Source of the DNA: Dastarcus helophoroides
Taxonomy: Eukaryota > Arthropoda > Insecta > Coleoptera > Bothrideridae
Reading direction: 5' to 3'
NCBI GenBank assembly: GCA_028583605.1
Contig: CM053326.1
Location: forward strand, 5,774,587-5,838,586
DNA length: 64,000 bases
Part shown: positions 55,760 to 64,000 of the stretch, in pieces
Numbering within the stretch: the stretch's first letter is position 1
Layout of the letters: each line of letters starts with the position of its first letter
The notes under the pieces: model-generated
Told to the model about the DNA's origin: nothing
Seen by the model: the letters and a program-made list of their open reading frames with translations, nothing else
Databases searched by the model: none
Program-made: the position numbers and the translations under genes

Positions 55760-56998
55760 CAGGGCGAGTCAGAAAGAATGAGCCAACACCAAACTAGAGT
55801 TTATTAATTGTATTTAAATGTTTCGGGTCCACCATGAAAAAATTAACTGGAGATACTACATACCAAAATACTGGTGAGTTTAACGGGCTTTATTACTAAT
55901 GTCGCTGGTTTACGAGATACAGAGAGCTAAAAGTTTAAACTTTTTTCTGAAATTTCTCAATAATTCAGAAAGTTTTGATGCTATAAATTTAAAAATTAAA
56001 AGTTTCATGTTTATTTGGTGTGAGAATTAAGCATTTTAAAGTTATTTTGAATTATTTCGGAGTTGGCGCTAATTTAATCGTATTATTTATGTAAATCAAA
56101 ACATATTTTTTTTATCTATTGACTTACGCTTATAACAGGTGAAAAACAGAAGAGAACAATTAATTCTGCAAAGGAAAGGTACTCCTGTTAAAGCAAACTA
56201 AATCTGTCGATTTTTAAGTTATTTGCATTTAAAAGTTTCAGTGTATTTTTTTTATAATTTTCTATGGCGTAGATAATATTATATTTTTCAAATTTGAAAA
56301 ATTTTTTTATTAGGAAGAATTAGATTTTTTTCAGGAGTTGCGGCGAATATTCCAAGTGGCCGCAAATACATTTAAAAATAGCGAGCAAATTTTATTTTTA
56401 TTATTTAAAAAAGTGTAATTTAAAATTTATTGAGGTAGCGGGTAGACACTTCCAGCATTGGATTTGAAGTTTGTCATTGTCAAAATTATCCACAATTGTT
56501 ATTGTTATTTACTGTTTCTTTGATTGCTGATTTGTATCTTTGCCTATTTTAAGAAAAAAATATCATAAAAAATTAATTACATTTAACCTTTTAAATCCAA
56601 ATAACTTAAAAACTTAGTCTCTGTTAAAAATCCATAGATTTAGACGACCTAAGCAACGGTATGCTTTTGTAGAGTTGGTCATTGTTTCATGTTCTTCACT
56701 TGTTTTAAGCATAACTCAACAGGTGAAAAAATGTCTTAATATACCTTAATAATAATGTGAAACAAGCGTCCTGCAGGGTCAAGGTCAAAATAAGTCCAAA
56801 TTTTGTAATTCATAAACCAAAAAACATAACACTTCTAAATTTTAAATTAATAGCATCAGAACTTTCTCAACTATTGAGAGAATTCTCAATTAAATTTAAA
56901 CTGTATATTGGTATAAGGCTTCTTGAGCTCAGTCATAATATTTTGTTGTTTAGTATTTCCAGTTTAGTTTTGGCCCATTCTGCCTGACTCACTCTGTA
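55760..56998. mobile_element. TA-type DNA element with CAGGGCGAGTC ends
   Basis: The left end CAGGGCGAGTCAGAAAGAAT and the right end read inward CAGAGTGAGTCAGGCAGAAT match. The similarity continues through GAGCCAACACC/GGGCCAAAAC. TA follows the right end (56997-56998); the left TA appears mutated to TG. The 1.24-kb interior shows no transposase. It is a mariner-like MITE or deleted copy by end type. Confidence 0.65.
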
Positions 56999-57399
56999 TT
57001 TTCGTATATACAGGGTGTTTTAAGTCACAATGGCATTAATTTTAAGGGAAGAGGGAGAAATATTAAGAGGTAGTAGTCTGGAGCTTTCAGTCATCTGAAG
57101 TATTACCATCCCACGTGTCACTAGGAGGCTGTGAAATGATGCTTCTATCATGTTTCCGTTTTTGACACATGAATTGGTTCTTTTATTCTTCTTTCCTCAT
57201 CCTATTCTTGCCCTTAATTTCTTACTACATCTTCTCTAATTTTTCGGTAATTGCTGCAAACATAAGTGATGGACCTTCTTCGTGCAAAAAATTCCGAACG
57301 TGAACTACCCTCCCGTTAGGATGTCTGGGTGGAGGGACCGCGAGGGAGTCCAAAATTGACTGAAAATGCTAATGTGCCACGAAACAAGTTTTTTTCAAA

Positions 57400-60240
57400 T
57401 AAATCATTTAACATTCAGTCCTGTAACATTCGAGGGCTAAACTTAAATCTAAACTCGGTACTATCAACACCTTCTAGATGAAAGACCTTATGTGCTGTCT
57501 CTGACAAAAAACCAAGTTTCCCCATCCATCAATACGGTCCACTTACTTTGCCTTAATTACGATTTGCATACAAAAGTTTTGACACAAGAGGGGAATTTGT
57601 GCTTTTACGTTAAACGACCTCTCTTGCTAGCGAAAAGAAGCACTGAAATCTGCAGTTCATGATGTGATTTAATTAAAAATCTGCTTCAAAAGCGGACTAA
57701 TATTCATTTGTTTGTTTTATCTGGCTCCAAACGATCCCTCATACAGATAGCTTTTTTCTCATCTCTCCGTAACCTTCGATCAACTACAGACGAATTATTC
57801 CAAACACTGAGGTAGTCTTTCTCGGTGACTTTCAACACACACAACATTCCCTGGTTTTTTTCTTAAACTGATAACGCAAGAAGGGTGGCAGAGGCTTTCG
57901 CCATTCACTTGCGGACTGTCCCAACTGGTTGAGGAACCCACAAGAATTCTCAATTCTGACCCATCAATCTAATCTACTCGACGTTTTTCTTACAAATTGT
58001 CCAAATTTGTATAAGATCACTGTGACATCATCACTTGGAAGTTCCGATCACAAGCTTGTAACAGCCTCCCGCTAGCTTCTTACACCACCTCCTTCTAAGA
58101 CACAGCTTCGTAGGGTGTGGTACTTTAACTCCGCGAACTGGGAAAAATTAAAAGACTTCTTTGAATCTTTTTCATGGCAAGAAGTCTGCTTTAACTCAGA
58201 CAATCCTTTGTCAGTCCCCAAATCTATTACAAATAGCATTCTGGTTAGTATGGAATTCTCAATTGCCTTTTCCCAAAAGAAAGCCTGCCTCCAGTAAATC
58301 TTGGTTTAGCAAGCAATGTGGCAACAATGTGCTTGGGCTATCTCCTGCAAAAATCGCGCATATCGTCATTGGCGAAGTAATCCTTTGACCATCTTTGTTA
58401 ATCCACAAAATTCTTGTAAACAGGTTATTGACAAGGCAAAAAGTGATTTCGATCGTAAAATGGGTCACAAACTTATTATCTCTCCGAATGATTTCAGGTC
58501 CTTCTTGGGGTTTACAAAATCGATTTGACAACATTTTACATCCTTAAATTTTTTCACATTTACTTCACTTTACTCTTTGACAACAACAATATTGCGACTA
58601 CTTCCAAAGAAAAGGCTGACCTGCTAGCCTTAATGTTTGCTTAAAATGCCAACCTTGAATTCTCGAAAACGCAGAATCTGCCATTCTTTCGAACGTTGGC
58701 ATCTCGATGCCTGAAGTTTTTTCAGACAACGCACAGTCAGCAAGATTTTCTTTGAGTTCGATACATCGAAAGCTTTGGCCTGAATGATACCATCGCTATT
58801 GTTTCTAAGAAGTGTGCTCCAGAGTTGACTTCTATCCTCAGCATATTGTTCACACTTTCTTACAACAGAGGTGTATTCGCTAATATCTGAAAATCAACTA
58901 GTGTGCAGCCTGTCCCTAAAAAGGAAAAAGAAATCTGGCTAAGAACTATCGCCCTACATCTTCGTTGCCCGTTATATCTAAAGTGATGGAAAAGCTTATC
59001 AACGTCCAGATTCTCAAATATCTGGAAGAGAATAGAATCATCTCAGATAGGCAATACGGTTTCAGACAACGGTCAACTGGTGATCTATTGACATATGTTA
59101 CCCATATCGGTAACTTAGCTGTGGATAAAACACAGTGAGGCTAGGATTGTGGCATTGGATATCTCAAAGGCCTTCGACAGAGTCGGGCATCGATCTCTTT
59201 TGGCCAAATTAACAGCTTATGTTCTTCCTCCTGGACTCTGTCATTTGACATCCAGTTTTCTCACTAACAGATCTCTTCAGGTCGTAATGACAACCTGGAT
59301 GAGATGCCATCAATGGATGGCATCTCATCCAAGACGTTTGCGATTATTGCAGGGGTGCCTCAGGGGTCCTGATCTATCTCCTAGTCCGTTTCTGTTACAT
59401 ATAAATGATCTCTTAGCTTTAACTGTCAATCCGGTATACACCTACGCAGATGACAGTAGCTTGGTGACAGATTTTTTTTCCGACAAACCATTATTCGTCG
59501 CTGCTTCCAATTGGCTAAGGTAAGTAATTGGGTATGAATCTGGTCAACTTCAACGCCTCAAAAACTCAGGCCTCGGTTTCCTCTAAGAAAACATCTAGAG
59601 ATAATGGAACAAACATACTCATGGGCGGTAAAATTCTATCGATGGGATTTAATCTGTCTATCGTAAGGGTGAATGCAAGCGCTAACTTCCCTTGAGAAGA
59701 TTAGATTTTCTTTTTAGATCTAAAAAGTAGTTCACATCTCATTAGCTGCTCACTCTATACAAAGCTCCACTTAAGCCAACACTAGAATACTGTTTTCACG
59801 ATTGGAGTTCAGCCCCAAAGCACACTTTAGCTCTTTGAATTCAATTTAAAGATGAGCGATTCACCTATTTGATGACTAATTTTCTCGAAACACTAGAGCA
59901 CAGGCGGATGGTTGTTGACTTATCTCTTTTCTATATTTACATTCATGGCAGATGCTCGCAAGAACTAATAGGATTGATTCCTCCCAGGGGAGAGATTTTT
60001 AAGGCATACAAGACAGTATAAAGCAGTAAGTTCCTATGGGGTCCAGCTTGACGCAGTGAGGACTTCTTTTTATGGAACCTCTTTTTTCTATAGAACTTCT
60101 TAGCTGTGGAATTCGTTACCAAACTGAATTTTCCCCAAAAAGTACAGCCTATCCTTGTTTACGAAGGCGCTTCATTACCATCTATCATTGTTTCCGCCTC
60201 CTACTTGGGGTGCTTTGAAGACATAGTGTGGTTACCCTTT
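57400..60240 (+). pseudogene. Jockey/CR1-type LINE, heavily decayed
   Basis: With many frameshifts the plus strand reads SFNIQSCNIRGLNLNLNS (endonuclease start, about 57410) and NDTIAIVSKKCAPELTSIL. LINVQILKYLEENRIISDRQYGFRQ follows with ALDISKAFDRVGH (motif A) and VYTYADDSSLVTDFF (catalytic YADD). After the RT come KAPLKPTLEYCFHDWSSAP, LEHRRMVVDLSLFYIYIHG and RCSQELIGLIPPRGE. The clearest open part is 59149-59523. The block where GVPQGS is expected is disturbed by a 16-bp snap-back palindrome at 59296-59331. It is a different family from the LINEs at 1.7-4.6 and 50-53 kb. Confidence 0.75.
59296..59331. repeat. Perfect 16-bp hairpin inside a LINE reverse transcriptase
   Basis: TGGATGAGATGCCATC (59296-59311) is exactly complementary to 59316-59331 around the loop AATG. 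It falls between the fingers region and GCCTCAGGG (PQG) of the RT, where the reading frame no longer follows the family pattern. Confidence 0.9.
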
Positions 60241-61326
60241 GCTACCACGTGATTAAAACCAAATTTGTCAGGTACAATTACGCTAAAAACAAATATTTTT
60301 GGGTTGTCACTGATTCCAAGGCCAATTAAAAAAAATTAGTGACGGCTGCGCAGTTGAAAATTGGCAACTCGGAAAAGTAAACAAACAAACTTTGCCAGGT
60401 TATGTTTAAAAGATGAAAATATGAAAAATCATCAAATGGTGCTTGGGGTACCAACTATCGTGAAAAATCGTTGAATTATTTGCTTTTTTTATGTGAATAT
60501 CGGGAAATAACAAATTACAAAAGAAAGTTAAGCGAAAAAAAAAGTTAAATCTCGATGTAGGTGCAAGTAATAAATTAGATTCACTGTAGTGAGTGCAAGT
60601 GTTATAAACTGTTTAATAGTCGAAAACTATTTCCGAGTTTTGTGACTCAATAAAAAAAATATATGATGCTGACGGAAATTTTTTCAACCACGTGTGGTTT
60701 ACCGAAGACTAAACCATCATTTTATTTGCACAGACCCCACAACTCTCAAATTGCTCGGAAAAGGTGAACTCGAATATTAATGTAAGTACAATTACTGACT
60801 GTGGGCTATCGTTTACATATTTTTTATAAACACAAACAGACCTGCTAACAAATGTTAATGTGATTTAAAATTATATAATCCGGTGCATCGCATGGGTGCA
60901 TGGTTATTTATTTTTTAGAACTAATATTTTAGTTTAAGTAAGTTGTGTTCATTTATTTTTTGAATTTCCGTTTAACTTTTCGTCACATTGATTAATGAAC
61001 AAAACAAAAATGTAAAACATTTTAAGTGTATGGAAATATACATACTCATGCTCCAAAATAACTAATAAATAAGGGTTTGTTGCTCATTAATTAGCGATGT
61101 TTCACTCTGGCTCCTTGGCCTTATAATTGCAGCTGGTGAGTAATGAAAATGCGATAAGCGTCTATTATTTAATGTGGCCAATAGCGTCGGCTTTTGCTGA
61201 TCATTTGCTTGATTTCAGTCTATTTTAAAAGATCGAATAAAAATTTTTGTTTTCGATTTTCTGTTTTTGCAAAGCCTTCCCAACACGTAGTTAAAATCAA
61301 TGCCATTATGACTGAAACACCCTTTA

Positions 61327-64000
61327 TACGGTTTGTTATCTAGGCAGCGAAAATGCTTCAATAAGCATGTAGCAAAAATGTTTGCATAATAAGTAGTCTA
61401 AGGTCAGCTACAAGTAACTCGATGGAAGTTAAATATTTTCAATACTTGTACGACTGACTACTAGCGGCTTTAAGTTGGAAGTGTCTACAACGACCGTACG
61501 ATACTGATAAGGCAAAGGAAGGCCGAAACTAGTCTATATTTGTGGTTGTTAAATTACAGAAAATTTAATTGATGATTTATGTATTATCTGTTAGGCATAC
61601 CAGAAATATATGTATTTGTGCATTGTAAAGTGAAAAAAATATTTAAAAAAATTAATTTTTAAATAGAAAACCCTGTATATTATGAGCCTAAATGAAAGAT
61701 CTATTTTTTGTTGTTTTCAAAAATATATACATTGATGACATTTAGGTATTATCAATTTTGTGACTGTATTACATCTTTTATTATATTAAAAGAAAACATG
61801 TTACTTCTTACGTTAATCTTTTCTAACTTCTATATCTAGATTTATATTTAATAGGTATACTAAGGAATATACGTTTGAGAGATTCAAAATATTGTCCTTT
61901 AAACGTAAAACTGAAATAAAAATAAAAAGTTTAAAAGTGTCATTCAAAAAGTTCTGCCCATCTGGTCTTAAGAATGCATATTCATGTAAACTATAGGGGA
62001 GAATAGGGGGTATTTTTTTTCCCAATAAAGGTCGATATTAGAGAATAGAACTGTATTATTCTTTTATAAGGTACAAACGATTTATCGCGATGGCTCTTCA
62101 TTCTCAGCATATATACGGTACTGCTGCGCGATACATTCCTGCTGCGTTTCCTGAGCTTGCCCGTCCTGACGTGGACAAGTTGCCACCACTTGACAACTAT
62201 ACAGGGTGTTTAAGGGGATTCCACCAACATTCATTTTCAGCAATATTTTAAAGCTTATAATATGAAAGCGAACTACACCGATATTTTTTTTATACAGTAT
62301 TGGGAAGTTTAGAAGAGCCAGGTAGCTTACGATAAGAACATGAAATAACCTCAGGTTTAAGGCAAGTTAAAGGAAAAAAAGAGGCACAAATAAGTGTCAA
62401 ATGTATTAAATTTAATTGTATTGTCTTATGTGTGTGAGTGTAATGTAATAATCACCCCGGTAGAGCTATGAAATTAATATTGAAAAATTGTTGCTTATAA
62501 CATTACCACTTTTCTCTGCCAGTTCAGAAATCTAATATTTCTCTGTTCTTTGCACGCATTATTCCTTGAACTATCTAAACCTTCCACCTTCCAGTTTACA
62601 GCGGCTAAGGATTAGAACTCAAAACTTTCAAACAATTTATAAAAACAGGCGAGAGACCATCCCTTGATTATTTCATTGAATCAATTAAAGTTATATTCGA
62701 AAAAAGTAACTAAGCCGCTTAAGGCATTAAAATATATTTAAAGCAGTGATATTTTTGTCATGCTGGCATTCGCATAAATTAATTTTACACCACAAATTTG
62801 GTCAAAACATGTTTATGATGATTATAATATATTTCAGAATTAAATAAAGAGAGGAAAACAAGAGATATCAATAACAACTTTCCTGAAATGGCCCACAGGC
62901 ATTATTATATGTTCATGAAATTGAGGTGAAAATAAAATGAATTATGTTTCTTGGGATTTACGCAACTGTATTTTAAATGACTGGTCGAATATAACTCTGT
63001 GAACTGGCAATTTAAAGTTTATGTAGAGGTTACCTTGGAGCAATATATCAAAAAGATATTATTCAAAAAGTGTAACTTTCTTGAACTGTCAGCGTCGGAA
63101 ACTTTCACCTACTTAAGTGAGATATATCTCTGTTATTATTCCACTTCTATATATACCAATAAATTTTGTTTGAAGGGCTACTTTACAAAATACCTTATTA
63201 AAAATGGCTCACCTACTCACTTTTTCAAACAGTCTAAAAAGTTTGCAAATCCATTTCCCCAGGCACCACAAACTCTCACATAGAGCGTTGCCCTTCATGC
63301 ATACTTTGGCATTAATTTACAACCGAAATAAACAACATCTGCACCGTCAATACTTTCTATTTTCGATTAAATTTTTTAACTTAGTACCTTACTTATTCAG
63401 TAATTACAATGGAAGTTAATTTTAAAGTTATCCTCCTAAGGTGGTATTACTCAATTGCTGCGATGATATTATTGGTTTGTTGTTTTTTATTTGGAATTTC
63501 TTTTCATGCAATTGTTTACCACAAAATTGTGTAAATCAATTAATTATCATCTATTACATAACATTAGCGCAATGTCAAAGATGTCAAACATTTTTTCTAC
63601 AACAATTTAACTCCCTTGAATTAGCATTATTATACCAATCATTTGACACCATTTGAGTTACATCACTAATGGAACACTATAAGGCACAATTTAATCAAAT
63701 CTAATGTTTTCGAGAGGACAATTATCACAAATATGTAACAATTTCAATAAACTTATTTCTGATAAATATTATTACTTATTCTTAACAATTCCTGATATTA
63801 ATAACAGACCTACTGCCTCTTGGTTAACAATATTTGTTGACGAATGCCTGTGAGAACTTTCGGGTTCTAAGCTTTTTTCAAGACATATCTTGGTTGGAAA
63901 CACCACGGTTGTAACCGTTGAAAGCACTTGTACCTTCAGTGTCAGTAGGTTCTCCTTCAAGAATTTTCGAGGCTATTCTTTATTTGTTTTCTATTGAAGT
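61327..64000. other. Intergenic DNA to the window end
   Basis: Two isolated strings of the CAGGGT type occur, AACCCTGTATA at about 61668 and TATACAGGGTGTTTAAGG at about 62199. They could be single ends of TA-type elements, but they do not pair with each other convincingly. Short frames near 61813-62025 and 62999-63656 show no homology. Nothing else was recognised. Confidence 0.4.

Larger units (their letters stand above)
57009..61326. mobile_element. TA-flanked DNA element carrying a nested LINE
   Basis: The element proper is 57011-61324. The left end CAGGGTGTTTTAAGTCACAA and the right end read inward AAGGGTGTTTCAGTCATAAT match, and the similarity continues through TGGCATTAATTTTAA/TGGCATTGATTTTAA. 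TA flanks both sides (57009-57010 and 61325-61326). It starts only 12 bp after the previous TA element. Most of its 4.3 kb is a decayed LINE. No transposase was recognised in the remaining parts. Confidence 0.65.

Noticed and set aside
61668..62215. Small element between AACCCTGTATA and TATACAGGGTG
   Set aside because: The two ends face outward and their adjoining sequence does not match, so they are not a pair.
1..64000. Defence system, biosynthetic cluster or integrated virus
   Set aside because: The coding remnants I could identify are transposon or retrotransposon proteins; no viral structural gene or prokaryote-type operon is present.

Overview
The window looks like AT-rich intergenic DNA from an insect or another arthropod. 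I recognise no host gene. There is no bacterial gene organisation, no rRNA or CRISPR array, and no convincing tRNA. What can be recognised is almost entirely transposable elements of many classes, mostly dead and often nested. The insect assignment is inference. It rests on base composition, on R4/Dong-like, jockey-like, RTE and Penelope retroelements, and on insect-style Helitron, Harbinger, hAT and piggyBac copies.

Layout. 1-5330: an R4/Dong-like LINE in three pieces, split by an unassigned block (about 783-1378) and by a nearly intact 5'-truncated jockey/CR1-type LINE (1705-4616). 5331-16500: mostly unassigned AT-rich DNA with a 392-bp hAT MITE (7949-8340), a piggyBac-like element (9925-11212), Penelope-like ends near 12.7 and 14.8 kb, a Tc1/mariner-type MITE (13564-13984) and a perfect 45-bp hairpin (15681-15781). 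16503-19640: two adjacent PIF/Harbinger copies. 21337-23258: a Helitron with both ends and part of its helicase. 23461-25119: a dead piggyBac transposase. 25833-30823: a Harbinger-like MITE, a Penelope end pair, a long inverted repeat and a foldback MITE. 31980-33371: a Penelope-like element in head-to-head inverted form, encoding a GIY-YIG endonuclease and bordered by a shared target duplication. 33608-40583: two solo LTRs of one family, the second carrying a 309-bp MITE, with an RTE fragment between them. 42579-45651: a hAT element with an exact 8-bp duplication, a crippled ZBED-type transposase and a nested TTAA element. 49790-53015: a jockey LINE on the minus strand, abutting another Penelope end. 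55760-61324: two neighbouring TA-flanked elements, the larger containing a decayed LINE. 61325-64000: nothing recognised.

The elements do not form a pathway. The window is a layered record of insertions whose order can be read from nesting and target-site duplications: hAT before its piggyBac MITE, R4 before the jockey/CR1 LINE, LTR before its 309-bp MITE, Harbinger before a Penelope fragment. Two points stand out. Five copies of a hammerhead-ribozyme-like motif sit in Penelope ends, and one copy shows paired changes in stem II. Several short-spacer, near-perfect inverted repeats are also scattered through unrelated sequence. In one Harbinger pair, comparison of the paralogues shows directly that the inverted copy was inserted, as expected from fold-back template switching.
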